From NCBI RefSeq assembly GCF_900176515.1, contig NZ_FWXV01000017.1:61509-125508 (forward strand): a stretch of DNA of 64,000 nt. The letters run 5' to 3'. This stretch comes from Kibdelosporangium aridum. GTDB lineage: Bacteria > Actinomycetota > Actinomycetes > Mycobacteriales > Pseudonocardiaceae. The notes beneath the pieces are model-generated. The model saw nothing but the letters and a program-made list of their open reading frames with translations, was not told the origin of the DNA and searched no databases. Of this stretch, positions 16,622 to 25,413 are shown one piece after another. Made by a program: the position numbers and the translations under genes. Position 1 is the stretch's first letter, and each line of letters opens with the position of its first letter.

Positions 16622-17251
16622 TCACGCCTGCGGCACGCGCAGGCCGTTCAGCCCGTTGCGGGCGTCGACGAAGCGCTGGTTGACGTCCTCCCAGTTGACG
16701 ACATTCCACAGCGCGTTGATGTAGTCCGCCTTCACGTTGCGGTACTGCAGGTAGTACGCGTGCTCCCACACGTCGAACGCCAGCAGCGGCGTGGTGGCGA
16801 TCGAGAGGTTCGCGTGGTGGTCCTTCAGCTGCTGGGTCAGCAGCCGCTGGCCGATCGGGTCCCAGGACAGGATGCCCCAGCCCGAGCCCTGGATCGTCGT
16901 GGCGGCCGCGTTGAGCTGGGCACGCAGCTTGTCGAACGAGCCGAAGAACTCGTCGATCGCCGCGGCCAGCTCACCCGTCGGCTTGTCGCCGCCGTTCGGG
17001 CTGAGGTTCTTCCACCACACCTGGTGCAGCGAGTGGCCGGCGAGGTTGAACGCCAGCGTGGTCTCCAGGCCGACGATCGAGCCGAACTCGCCCTTGTCGC
17101 GGGCTTCGTCGATCTTCTCCAGCGTGTCGTTGGCGCCCTTGACGTACGCGGCGTGGTGCTTGCCGTGGTGCAGCTCGTTGATCTCGCCGATGATCGCCGG
17201 CTCGAGGTCGCCGTAGTCGTAGTCCAGGTCCGGCAGGACGTACGGGGCCAT
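16622..17251 (-). CDS. sodF: Fe/Mn-family superoxide dismutase
   Basis: A 209-residue cytosolic enzyme that dismutates superoxide. It has the full metal-site set: INELHHGKHHAAYV near residue 27, NLAGHSLHQVWW in the middle, and DVWEHAYYLQYRN near the C-terminus. ATG 17251 is preceded by AAGGAGG. The upstream Nur-like site suggests it is the iron enzyme of actinomycetes that also possess a nickel SOD, which is why the sodF symbol is used. Metal specificity is inferred from this context, not from the residues. The next gene upstream on the same strand, heme oxygenase, ends 90 bases away. Confidence 0.92.
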   Translation of the reverse strand: MAPYVLPDLDYDYGDLEPAIIGEINELHHGKHHAAYVKGANDTLEKIDEARDKGEFGSIVGLETTLAFNLAGHSLHQVWWKNLSPNGGDKPTGELAAAIDEFFGSFDKLRAQLNAAATTIQGSGWGILSWDPIGQRLLTQQLKDHHANLSIATTPLLAFDVWEHAYYLQYRNVKADYINALWNVVNWEDVNQRFVDARNGLNGLRVPQA

Positions 17252-17272
17252 CGGCCCTCCTTACAGGTAGGC

Positions 17273-17307
17273 GTTGCAAGTATCTGCTACTTGCAACCTA
17301 CTCGCAA
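17273..17307 (-). promoter_or_regulatory. Nur-type (nickel-responsive Fur family) operator upstream of sodF
   Basis: On the sod strand TTGCGA-GTAGG-TTGCAA matches the Streptomyces Nur box tTGCaa-N5-ttGCAA at 11 of 12 defined bases. It overlaps a perfect 10-bp inverted repeat, GTTGCAAGTA / TACTTGCAAC, spaced by five bases at 17273-17297. In S. coelicolor Nur with nickel represses sodF from such a site. Confidence 0.65.
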
Positions 17308-17340
17308 TAAGGGGGCCGGCTCGAAGCGACCATGATCACC

Positions 17341-17985
17341 TCAGGACATGGAATATCTGGGCATGTCCTCGGCGAGTGCGGCGAAGACGGCCACATTCAG
17401 CTCGTACGCCCGAAGGCTCTCCACGATGACTCGCTTGCGCTCCTCGGCGTCCCATGGCGCGGAGTTCAGCAGCGCGCGGTAGTTGTCCCGGAATTTGGGC
17501 GCACTCGGGATCTGGTCGAAGACGTAGAACATCGATCCGGGGCCTTCGACCCCGTGCAGCTTGCGCAGCCTGTGCCGGATGACCTGGCCGCCCGCGATGT
17601 CGCCGAGGTAGCGCGTGTAGTGATGCGCCACGAACTCGCCTGACCACGAGACAGAACGGATCCGTGCGCAGTACTCGGTAGTCGCCGGGAGCGGCTCGAC
17701 GACCGACTCCCACGCAGGTCCGAAGTAGTACGCCATGTCCTCACGCAACGCGTCGCGGCGGTTGAGCTCCGAGAACACGAACTTGCCCGCGATCGGGTCG
17801 TCCCGCATGGCTTCGGCGGTGTCTTCCAGTGCCGAGTACACGAAGTACAGCTGGCTGGCCAGCTGGCCGAACGCGTCGACTGACAACTCTCCGCCCAGCA
17901 GTGCCGAGATGTAGGGGGAGTGGTTGGCCTGCTCGTGCGCGGGCATCGTCGCAGCTCGCAGGGTTTCCGAGAACGTCGGGCTCAT
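17341..17985 (-). CDS. hmuO: Heme oxygenase (biliverdin-forming)
   Basis: A 214-residue helical enzyme that opens heme with release of iron, CO and biliverdin. The axial-ligand region is MPAHEQANHSPY near residue 17, and the distal helix motif is YLGDIAGGQVIRHRL. ATG 17985 is eight bases after AAAGGAG; an upstream GTG sits on top of that ribosome site. The gene lies 57 bases after a TetR regulator on the same strand and has a palindrome and a weak iron-box-like site directly upstream. It probably serves iron recovery from heme. Confidence 0.9.
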   Translation of the reverse strand: MSPTFSETLRAATMPAHEQANHSPYISALLGGELSVDAFGQLASQLYFVYSALEDTAEAMRDDPIAGKFVFSELNRRDALREDMAYYFGPAWESVVEPLPATTEYCARIRSVSWSGEFVAHHYTRYLGDIAGGQVIRHRLRKLHGVEGPGSMFYVFDQIPSAPKFRDNYRALLNSAPWDAEERKRVIVESLRAYELNVAVFAALAEDMPRYSMS

Positions 17986-18001
17986 GCTCACGTCTCCTTT
18001 A

Positions 18002-18019
18002 TCTGACACCGCTGTCAGA
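18002..18019 (-). promoter_or_regulatory. TetR-type palindrome in front of heme oxygenase
   Basis: TCTGACA and TGTCAGA form a perfect inverted repeat around CCGC, immediately before the heme oxygenase ribosome binding site. The adjacent TetR protein is the natural candidate to bind it. Confidence 0.55.
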
Positions 18020-18037
18020 AAAGGATAGGTGATCTGT

Positions 18038-18058
18038 CGCAGTTAGGCCACCCTAACT
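18038..18058 (-). promoter_or_regulatory. Degenerate iron-box-like inverted repeat at the tetR 3' end
   Basis: AGTTAGG and CCTAACT pair around CCAC. Aligned to the iron-box consensus, 13 of 19 bases match, mainly GTTAGGC and CCTAA. It overlaps the last codons of the tetR gene and lies 53 bases before the heme oxygenase start. Weak, but the target is a typical iron-regulated gene. Confidence 0.35.
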
Positions 18059-18639
18059 CCGACGGCTCGGAGAATGAAGCGCACGGCGGTCTCAATCGTG
18101 TTGTCGAGCTCGGCCCCCGCGTCCACGACCTCACGGGACGCCAGGCTGGCCGTGATCATGGTGATCAGCACATCCACGTCCTCGTCGACCATCTGCCCCG
18201 AAGCGATCCCGGATTCCAGGATCGAGCGCAACTCGGCGGTGATCGGGTCGACGTGCTCGGCCATCCGCTCGTACGCCTCCGGCGACAGCAAGGCGTTCAG
18301 TTTCGCGCCCGGCGGCGTGTGCCGTCCGGCGAGCACGCGCAGCTGCATGCGGACGAACACAGCCAGCGCCTCGACCGGGTCGGACACCGCGGCGAGCGCT
18401 TCCCGCAGCCGGATGACGTACTGCGAGGTCTCGTGTTCGACGAACGCGACCAGCAGTGATTCCCGGTCAGGGAAGTGGTTGTAGATCGCGGTCCGGCCGA
18501 CCCCGGCCGCCGAGGCCACCCCGGACAGCGTGATCGCGTCGAAGCCACGGGTGTAGAGCAGCGTGCGCATCGCGTCGAACACCTTCGCGCGCACCTGCGA
18601 GCGGTGCTCGGCCAGCGACTCGCCGAGGATTTTCGGCAT
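18043..18639 (-). CDS. TetR family regulator beside heme oxygenase
   Basis: A 198-residue protein. The N-terminal helix-turn-helix reads ITLSGVASAAGVGRTAIYNHFPDRE (two parts: ITLSGVASAAGVGRTA and IYNHFPDRE). The C-terminal ligand domain is unremarkable. It lies between a GCS2-like gene (nine bases upstream, same strand) and the heme oxygenase gene, so all three may share a transcript. It probably binds the TCTGACA palindrome and responds to a heme-related or other small ligand; the ligand is unknown. Confidence 0.85.
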   Translation of the reverse strand: MPKILGESLAEHRSQVRAKVFDAMRTLLYTRGFDAITLSGVASAAGVGRTAIYNHFPDRESLLVAFVEHETSQYVIRLREALAAVSDPVEALAVFVRMQLRVLAGRHTPPGAKLNALLSPEAYERMAEHVDPITAELRSILESGIASGQMVDEDVDVLITMITASLASREVVDAGAELDNTIETAVRFILRAVGVRVA

Positions 18640-18648
18640 TCCTCGACA

Positions 18649-20145
18649 TTAGCCCACTGGCCAGGTGTGGACCGGTTCACCAGTGTGCATCAGCTCGAGG
18701 TACGCCCGCAGCATGCCGAGCAGTGCCGCGTCCCGGTTCATGCCGCGTTGCTCCAGCCTGGCCACGGTCTCCCGTTGCCAGGAAGCGCCGTTGCGCCGGG
18801 CAACGCACCGCTGCTCGATGATGCCCAGGTAACGCTCCCGCGCCGCGTCCGACACGCCACAGTCGCGCAAACCCTCGTGTGCCATGGGAAGCAGACGCCG
18901 CAGCACGAGTTCGTCCGGTGGGATCCAGCCGATGCCCGGCCAGTACAGCTGGGCGCCGAGGCCGTGCCGGGCCGCCGAGTACAGGTTCTCCTCAGCCGCC
19001 TGGAACGACATCTGCGTCCAGAGTGGACGATCCTCGTTCACCAGTGCGCGTTGCACGCCGTAGAAGAACGCAGCGTTGGCGATGAGGTCCACCACGGTCG
19101 GACCTGCTGGCAGCACACGGTTTTCCACACGCAGGTGCGGCACGCCGTCGACCACGTCGTACACCGGGCGGTTCCACCGCCACACGGTTCCGTTGTGCAC
19201 CCGCAGTTCCCGCAATGCGGGCGCGCGGCCTTCGGCCAGCTCGGTCATCGGATCCTCGGGGTGCACCTCGGGCAGCAGACCCGGGAAGTACCGGACGTTC
19301 TCCTCGAACAGGTCGAAGATGGACGTGATCCACCGCTCGCCGAACCACACCCTCGGCCGGACGCCTTGGTTCTTCAGCTCTTCCGGCCGGGTGTCGGTGG
19401 CCTGCTGGAACAACGGGATCCTGGTCTCGTGCCAGAGTGCCTTGCCCAGCAGGAAAGGCGAGTTCGCGGCGAGCGCGACCTGTGGCCCGGCCAGGCATTG
19501 CGCCGCGTTCCAGTGCGCGGCGAAGTCCTCGGGTGCGACTTGCAGGTGCAGCTGCGCGGACGTGCACGCCGCTTCCGGCAGGATCGTCTCCGCGTAGCTG
19601 CGCAACCGGTCCGGGCCTTGGCCCGGCATCGGCTCGCCTTCCATGTTCAGCAGCATTTCCTCGCCGCGTGCGGCGAAGATGCGCTCGTTCAGCACGGCGT
19701 ACCGTTCGCTCGGGGAAAGCCACCGCGCGTCGAAATGCTCTTCCCGCAATGTGGGCAGGATGCCGATCATCACGAGGTCCGAGCCTGCGTCGTGTGCCTT
19801 GGAGTTGGCCCGGGTCAAGGAGGTCCGGATGTCCTCCTCCAGCTCGATCGCCCCGTTGCCGTCCAACGGCCGGGGCTGCACGTTCAGCTCAAGGTTGTGC
19901 TGCCCCAGTTCCATCACGAAGTCGGGATCCGCGATCTTCTCCAGCACAACGGCATTGGTCATGGCCGGGTTGAGCTTGTCGTCGACCAGGTTGAGTTCGA
20001 TCTCCAAACCCATGTGCCTGCGGTGGAATGCAAACGATTCGCTGTTGAGCATCGCGGCCAATGCGTCAAGACACCGCTGGACTTTGCGGCGATATTGCTG
20101 GCGATCCTCCCGGGAGTCGGCCCCGGCAGTCACGTCCCTTCCCAT
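18649..20145 (-). CDS. GCS2-like glutamate-cysteine ligase family protein
   Basis: A 498-residue protein with the family start HMGLEIELNLVD near residue 44 and the acidic, metal-binding NLELNVQP about 40 residues on. Later segments SAQLHLQV and VENRVLPAGPTVVDLIAN also fit carboxylate-amine ligases of the glutamate-cysteine ligase type 2 group. It would join an amino group to a glutamate carboxylate with ATP. It does not sit beside ergothioneine genes (egtBCD), so EgtA is unlikely, and the true substrates are unknown. ATG or GTG at 20145; spacing suggests an operon with tetR. Confidence 0.78.
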   Translation of the reverse strand: MGRDVTAGADSREDRQQYRRKVQRCLDALAAMLNSESFAFHRRHMGLEIELNLVDDKLNPAMTNAVVLEKIADPDFVMELGQHNLELNVQPRPLDGNGAIELEEDIRTSLTRANSKAHDAGSDLVMIGILPTLREEHFDARWLSPSERYAVLNERIFAARGEEMLLNMEGEPMPGQGPDRLRSYAETILPEAACTSAQLHLQVAPEDFAAHWNAAQCLAGPQVALAANSPFLLGKALWHETRIPLFQQATDTRPEELKNQGVRPRVWFGERWITSIFDLFEENVRYFPGLLPEVHPEDPMTELAEGRAPALRELRVHNGTVWRWNRPVYDVVDGVPHLRVENRVLPAGPTVVDLIANAAFFYGVQRALVNEDRPLWTQMSFQAAEENLYSAARHGLGAQLYWPGIGWIPPDELVLRRLLPMAHEGLRDCGVSDAARERYLGIIEQRCVARRNGASWQRETVARLEQRGMNRDAALLGMLRAYLELMHTGEPVHTWPVG

Positions 20146-20174
20146 GCCGCCTCCCCTTCGCTCGGCTCGGCGCC

Positions 20175-20310
20175 ACTAGCGGGAAAATCAACGTTGACAC
20201 AGCAACTAGCGGAATCGCTAGCGGCCAAATCGGTGCTGTAAGTCACCCGGGTATAACGCTCCGCTGTAGAAAGGCCGTCGGACACAGCAGGGTTTCCCGT
20301 CAGACGGGAG
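20175..20310 (+). promoter_or_regulatory. CTAGCGG repeats and palindromes upstream of the TrmH gene
   Basis: Three CTAGCGG copies begin at about 20176, 20206 and 20219; the last two belong to the inverted repeat CTAGCG-GAAT-CGCTAG (20206-20221). A TTGACA hexamer precedes at 20194. A second palindrome, TCCCGTC-A-GACGGGA, lies at 20295-20309, just before the TrmH start. The region is the 190-bp divergent promoter space of the ligase and TrmH genes. The binding protein is unknown. Confidence 0.4.
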
Positions 20311-20335
20311 TGCCAACCATGGGAAGATCACCCTT

Positions 20336-21130
20336 GTGGCCGCAGTGATCCGGATAACAGACCCCGCGGACCCGAGGCTGGACGACTTCCGCGACCTGAC
20401 CACGGCCGACCGCAGACCCGACCGGCCAGGCGGAAAAGGCCTGGTCATCGCGGAAGGTGTGGTGGTCGTACGGCGACTTCTGGCCTCGCCGTACCCGGTG
20501 CGCTCGCTGCTCGGTGTGCAGCGGCGGATCGCTGAGCTCGACGCCGAAGTGGACAGTTCGGTCCCGGCATACGTCACATCAGCCGACGTGATGGCCGAGG
20601 TGGTCGGCTTTCACCTGAACCGCGGTGTGCTCGCGGTCGCGGACAAGGTCAAGCCGTGGAGCCTGGACGACCTGGCCGCGAAGAAACGCCTCGCCGTCCT
20701 GGAAGGTGTGGGCGACCACGAGAACCTCGGTGCGTTGTTCCGCAATGTGGCGGCGCTCGGGTTCGGTGGCGTGGTGCTCGGCCCTGGCTGCAGTGACCCG
20801 TTGTACCGCCGCAGTGTCCGCGTTTCCATGGGGCACGTGCTCGCGGTGCCGTTCACCACCGTGACCGAATGGCCGGGTGCGTTGAAGCACTTGCGAAGCA
20901 AGGGTTTCCAGGTGCTCGCGTTGACCCCGAGAGCGGACTCGGTGCCGCTGAACAAAGTCGCCACCGATGGTCCGGTCGCCGTACTGCTGGGCTCGGAAGG
21001 CCCGGGGCTGACCGACGAGGCGATCGACGCGGCCGATCACGCTGTGCGCATCCCCATGACGGGTGGTGTTGACTCGTTGAACGTCGCCACAGCTGGTGCC
21101 GTCGCGTTTTACGCCATCGGTACTGGTTAG
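20336..21130 (+). CDS. TrmH/SpoU family RNA 2'-O-methyltransferase
   Basis: A 264-residue enzyme of the knotted SPOUT class. The three family motifs are visible: NLGALFRNVAALG near residue 130, VLLGSEGPGL near residue 219 and DSLNVATAGAVAFYA at the end. An N-terminal RNA-binding-like region of about 100 residues precedes the catalytic domain. It probably methylates a ribose in rRNA or tRNA, with the exact site unknown. GTG 20336 is used. The mycobacterial counterpart is Rv0881, and the DUF2537 gene starts two bases after its stop, as expected from that order. Confidence 0.88.
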   Translation: MAAVIRITDPADPRLDDFRDLTTADRRPDRPGGKGLVIAEGVVVVRRLLASPYPVRSLLGVQRRIAELDAEVDSSVPAYVTSADVMAEVVGFHLNRGVLAVADKVKPWSLDDLAAKKRLAVLEGVGDHENLGALFRNVAALGFGGVVLGPGCSDPLYRRSVRVSMGHVLAVPFTTVTEWPGALKHLRSKGFQVLALTPRADSVPLNKVATDGPVAVLLGSEGPGLTDEAIDAADHAVRIPMTGGVDSLNVATAGAVAFYAIGTG

Positions 21131-21132
21131 CT

Positions 21133-21714
21133 GTGGCCGTGGAACTGCGCACGAACGGTGAGCGAGCCGAGCTCGTGGGGCCGGACGAGGAGGTCATCGA
21201 CCCCCGGGTGCTCGACGTGCCGGCCGAGCTGACCACGGCCCTGCACGAATGGGCCCAGGTCGTGGCCGCGATGCAGCGCGCCGACGCGCCGGAGGACGCA
21301 TCGGCTGCTGTCCTGGTGTCCCGGCGTGGCATGCAGCTCGCGGACAGACTCTCGGCGGTCTTGGAGACCACCGTGCGCTACCACGACCCGCTGACCGGCG
21401 AAGTCCTGTTCGTTGAGGCCGCTCCGCCGCCTCCGGTACCACCCCGCCCGCAGCCCGAGCCGACGCCGTGGCTGACCGGCCTGACGGTGGCCGGTCTGAT
21501 GGCGATCGTGACGGTGGCGGCCGTGCTGACCTTGGCGATCACACTCAGCGAGACCAACGCCTTGCTCGCGATCGGCGCGAACGCCGTGGTCACGGCGGGC
21601 CTGGCACCATCTGTCTGGCTGGCCCGCCGTGTCCTGATCTGGCGCTGGGTCGCCCTCGGTGTCGCGTCCGGCCTGGCCATCGGCTGGGTCGCGCTGATAT
21701 TCGTGCTGATCTAG
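21133..21714 (+). CDS. DUF2537-like membrane protein
   Basis: A 193-residue protein. The first 110 residues are soluble and acidic; a proline-rich spacer (PPPPVPPRPQPEP) leads to three or four membrane segments ending GWVALIFVLI. The C-terminal segment with GLAPSVWLARRVLIWRW resembles DUF2537 of mycobacteria (Rv0882), though this protein has a longer N-terminal domain. Function unknown. Starts at GTG 21133, two bases after TrmH, so they are co-transcribed. Its end overlaps the convergent ABC gene by four bases. Confidence 0.78.
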   Translation: MAVELRTNGERAELVGPDEEVIDPRVLDVPAELTTALHEWAQVVAAMQRADAPEDASAAVLVSRRGMQLADRLSAVLETTVRYHDPLTGEVLFVEAAPPPPVPPRPQPEPTPWLTGLTVAGLMAIVTVAAVLTLAITLSETNALLAIGANAVVTAGLAPSVWLARRVLIWRWVALGVASGLAIGWVALIFVLI

Positions 21715-23531
21715 GCCAGGCTCTCCAGCCAGGCCTGGTGCAGGGCCGCGAACTCGCCACGACCTTCGGCGACGAGGTCAGCGGGCGAACCGTCTTCGAC
21801 GATCCGGCCGCCGTCGACCACGAGCACCCGATCGGCGATCAGCACTGTCGAGAGCCGGTGCGCGATGATCACGGCCGTCCGGTCGGTCAGCACCGTCTCC
21901 AGAGCCGCCTGCACGGCCCGTTCGCCGGGCACGTCGAGGCTGGACGTCGCCTCGTCGAGGACCAGCACCGACGGGTCGGCCAGAAACGCCCGCGCGAACG
22001 CGACCAGCTGGCGCTGACCTGCGGAAAGCCTGCCGCCACGCTTGCGCACGTCGGTGTCGTAGCCGTCCGGCAGGGCCGCGATGAACTCGTGGGCGCCGAC
22101 CGCCGCGGCCGCCGACTCGATCTCGCCACGGGTCGCCGAGGGCTTGCCGAGCGCGATGTTGTCCGCGACCGACCCGGAGAACAGGAAGTTCTCCTGGGTC
22201 ACCATGACCACCTTGGTGCGCAGGTCCTCGTCCGCCGTGTCCCGCAGGTCCACTCCGGACAGCCGGACGGACCCGGCTGTCGGGTCGTAGAACCGGGCGA
22301 CCAGCTTGGCGATCGTGGATTTGCCCGCCCCGGTCGCGCCGACCAGGGCGACCGTCTGCCCTGCCGGGATGGTCAGGTCGAACTTCGGCAGCACGACCGG
22401 TGTTTCCGGGCCGTAGCGGAACTCCACCTGGTTGAACTCGATGGTTCCACCCGGCGGCAACGGTTTCGGATGCGCGGGCTCGACGACCGTCGGCTCCTCC
22501 TCGAGCACGCCGGAGATCTTCTCCAGCGCCGCGCTCGCCGAGGCGTACGAGTTCGCGACCTGTGCCAACTCGTCCAGCGGGTCGTAGAACCGGCGTAGGT
22601 ACAGCGTGAACGCGGTCAGCACACCGAGTTCCATGCTTCCGCCGGTCACCCGCCACGCACCGATCCCGAGCACGACCGCCAGCGACACGTTGCCGATGAA
22701 CCGCACGCTCGCCGCGAACGTCGCGACCGCGCTGGTCGCGGTGTAGTTCGAGTCCCGGTAGCTGGCGTTCTCCACGTCCATAATGGACTCGTTGCGGCGC
22801 TCGCGGCGGAATGCCTGCACCGCGCGGATTCCGTTCATGGTCTCGACGAACTGCACGATCACCTTGGCAATCGCGCCGCGGGTGGCCCGGTACGCCCGGC
22901 CGGACGTCGCCCGGAACCAGCGCAGCATCAGCACCAGCGGGATGAACCCGGCCATCACGATCAGCGCCAGCGGCACGTCCAGGATCAGCAGCAGCGTGCC
23001 GATGAACGCCAGCGACAGCACCGCGTTCAGCAGGTTGTCCAAGCCGTCTTCAAGCAGCTTGCCGATCGACTCCATGTCCGCGGTCAGGCGGGAGATGACC
23101 TTGCCGGACGTGTAGGACTCGTGGAACGACAACGAAAGCCGCTGCACATGCCGGAACAGCCGCTGGCGCAGGTCCAGCAGCACGTCCTGGCTGATCCGTG
23201 CGGCGAGCCGCTGGAACGCCATCAGCAAGCCGGAGTTGGCGATCGCGCTGAACGCGTAACCGCCGATGCACCAGGCGAGCGTGCTGGTGTCACCCCGGAT
23301 CGCCGACGGGATCCCGCTGTCGATCGCCGCGGCGATCAGCAACGGGCCCACCAGCGACGACAGGTTCTGCAAGACCACCAGCGCCAACGCGGCCCCGGCA
23401 GGCCAGAGGTGCGGGCGGATCAGCGAGCCGAGCAGCTTGCGGGACCGTGCCTGCAGTTTGGCGCCGACCGCGGAATTCAGTTCCTGAACCTCTTCCGCGG
23501 CAACGCCACGCCATGCGTCGTCCTGTGTCAT
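21711..23531 (-). CDS. ABC exporter subunit B of a heterodimer
   Basis: A 606-residue half-exporter: six membrane segments in about residues 45-330, then the ATPase. Motifs are Walker A GATGAGKST, signature LSAGQRQ (the usual GG is AG), Walker B VLVLDEATSSLD with the catalytic Glu present, and switch His in IIAHRLSTV. It overlaps the upstream partner by four bases (ATGA), the standard arrangement for heterodimeric lipid or drug exporters such as the mycobacterial Rv1272c/Rv1273c pair. The substrate is unknown. Confidence 0.88.
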   Translation of the reverse strand: MTQDDAWRGVAAEEVQELNSAVGAKLQARSRKLLGSLIRPHLWPAGAALALVVLQNLSSLVGPLLIAAAIDSGIPSAIRGDTSTLAWCIGGYAFSAIANSGLLMAFQRLAARISQDVLLDLRQRLFRHVQRLSLSFHESYTSGKVISRLTADMESIGKLLEDGLDNLLNAVLSLAFIGTLLLILDVPLALIVMAGFIPLVLMLRWFRATSGRAYRATRGAIAKVIVQFVETMNGIRAVQAFRRERRNESIMDVENASYRDSNYTATSAVATFAASVRFIGNVSLAVVLGIGAWRVTGGSMELGVLTAFTLYLRRFYDPLDELAQVANSYASASAALEKISGVLEEEPTVVEPAHPKPLPPGGTIEFNQVEFRYGPETPVVLPKFDLTIPAGQTVALVGATGAGKSTIAKLVARFYDPTAGSVRLSGVDLRDTADEDLRTKVVMVTQENFLFSGSVADNIALGKPSATRGEIESAAAAVGAHEFIAALPDGYDTDVRKRGGRLSAGQRQLVAFARAFLADPSVLVLDEATSSLDVPGERAVQAALETVLTDRTAVIIAHRLSTVLIADRVLVVDGGRIVEDGSPADLVAEGRGEFAALHQAWLESLA

Positions 23532-25300
23532 GCCCTCACCTCCTCCTGTTCGTCCAATGTGGACAGCAGTTTCCGGTACGCCGGGTTGCTCGCCAGCAGT
23601 TCCGAGTGGGTCCCGACGGTCGCGATGCGTCCGTCGGCCAGCATCGCCACCCGGTCGGCGAGCTGGACCGTGCTCGGCCGGTGCGCCACGACCAGCGCGG
23701 TCACCCCGGAAAGCACCTCACGCAGCGCGCGTTCCACCTCGGCCTCGGTGTGGACGTCCAAAGCGGACAGTGGGTCGTCGAGGACGAGGACTGCGGGCCT
23801 GCCGACGATCGCCCGTGCCAATGCCAGCCGCTGACGCTGCCCACCGGACAACGACAGGCCCTGCTCACCGATCCGAGTGTCCAAGCCCCACGGCAACGCC
23901 TCGACGAACTTGTCCGCCTGAGCGATCCGCAAGGCCTCCCAGACCTGTTCGTCGTTCGCGTCGACCGAACCGAGCGCTACGTTCTCCCGCACGCTCGCGG
24001 AGAACAGCACTGGCTCCTCGAACGCCACCGACACCAGCGTCCGCAGATCCGCCAGCCGCATGTCGGCGACGTTCACGCCGTCGATCGTGATCCGGCCCTC
24101 GGTCGCGTCGGCAAGACGCGGCACCAACGCGGTCAGCGTGGTCTTGCCCGAGCCGGTCGCGCCGACGAGGGCCACGGTTTCTCCCGGCTGGACGTCAAGA
24201 TCGATCCCGCTGAGGATCTCCTTGCCGCCCTCCGAGTGGCTGAAGTGGACGTTTTCGAACCGCAGGTGACCACGGGCCGGGCTGGCAGGTGCCTTGGGCT
24301 GGGCCGGATCGGTCACCGTGACCGGCTCGTCCAGGCCTTCGAAGTACCGGTCGGCCGCGGTGGCGGCCTGGTTGGTCTCCGCGAGCAGCCAGCCGATCGA
24401 GTCGGTCGGCCACCGCAGGTACGCGGCCACCGTCACGGCCGCGACCAGCGTTCCGACGGTCATGGTCCCGTTGACAATGCCGGTCGTGCCGACCAGCAAC
24501 TGGCCCGCGATACCGACCTCTGGCAGCAGGACGATCGCGGCCCACAGCAACGACGAGATCCGTACCTTGTGCAGTTCCGTACCGCGCAACAGCTTCGCTT
24601 GGGCGAGGAACTTCTTGGCCAGGTGCGGGCCGCGGCCGAACGCCTTGAGCACGCGGATGCCCAGTGCGGACTCCTCCACCGTGGTCGCCAGGTCACCGTC
24701 CTGGTCCTGCGCCAGCCGCGCGACCACGTTGTACTTGCGTTCGAACACCGTGGAGATCGCGATCAACGGCAGCGCCGCGACCAGCACGGTCAGCCCCAGC
24801 CAGAAGTTGAGGCTGAACAGCACGATCAGCCCGCCGATCAGCGTCAGGCTGTTGACCACCAGGAAGATCGCGACAAATGCGATGAAACCGCGGATGGTGG
24901 ACAAGTCGGTCACCGCGCGGGACAGCAACTGCCCGGACTGCCAGCGGTCGTGGAACGCGACCGGCAACCGCTGCAGGTGTGCGTACAGATCACGGCGCAT
25001 CTGCGCCTCGATGTGTGTCGTCGGTCTCGCCAGCACCTTGCGCCGGAAATAGAAAAGCCCGGCCTCTGCCGAGCCGAGCAGTGCCACTCCGAGTACCGGC
25101 CAGAGCAGGCCGGCCGTATCACCTCGGGCGATCGGACCGTCCAGAATGCTCTGGATCATCAGTGGAATAGTCAGGCCCGCGGCCATCCCACCGACCGTGG
25201 CGATGATCGCGAGTACCAGGTATCGTCGCCACGGCCGCGCGTACGGACCGAGACGCCACAGGGATTGATAGGCCGAGCGTGGTTGCTCCGCCTCTGCCAT
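23528..25300 (-). CDS. ABC exporter subunit A of a heterodimer (degenerate ATP site)
   Basis: A 590-residue half-exporter with six membrane segments and an ATPase. Walker A is GATGSGKTT, the signature is canonical LSGGQRQRLALARA, and Walker B is VLVLDDPLSALD, where Asp replaces the catalytic Glu. In the predicted heterodimer its Walker B pairs with the LSAGQ signature of subunit B, so one ATP site is doubly weakened and the other is intact, as in the TM287/288 type. First gene of the pair; the start at 25300 faces the GT-C-like gene. Confidence 0.88.
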   Translation of the reverse strand: MAEAEQPRSAYQSLWRLGPYARPWRRYLVLAIIATVGGMAAGLTIPLMIQSILDGPIARGDTAGLLWPVLGVALLGSAEAGLFYFRRKVLARPTTHIEAQMRRDLYAHLQRLPVAFHDRWQSGQLLSRAVTDLSTIRGFIAFVAIFLVVNSLTLIGGLIVLFSLNFWLGLTVLVAALPLIAISTVFERKYNVVARLAQDQDGDLATTVEESALGIRVLKAFGRGPHLAKKFLAQAKLLRGTELHKVRISSLLWAAIVLLPEVGIAGQLLVGTTGIVNGTMTVGTLVAAVTVAAYLRWPTDSIGWLLAETNQAATAADRYFEGLDEPVTVTDPAQPKAPASPARGHLRFENVHFSHSEGGKEILSGIDLDVQPGETVALVGATGSGKTTLTALVPRLADATEGRITIDGVNVADMRLADLRTLVSVAFEEPVLFSASVRENVALGSVDANDEQVWEALRIAQADKFVEALPWGLDTRIGEQGLSLSGGQRQRLALARAIVGRPAVLVLDDPLSALDVHTEAEVERALREVLSGVTALVVAHRPSTVQLADRVAMLADGRIATVGTHSELLASNPAYRKLLSTLDEQEEVRA

Positions 25301-25413
25301 TCCGTCCCCCCAACTCCTTGATGCCAGCCTTCGACGTTACAAAGCAACGCACTACACGTGCATCCGAATTTCTCCGCCATCGTGCGACCTCAAGCACACT
25401 TGAGGTCAACTCG

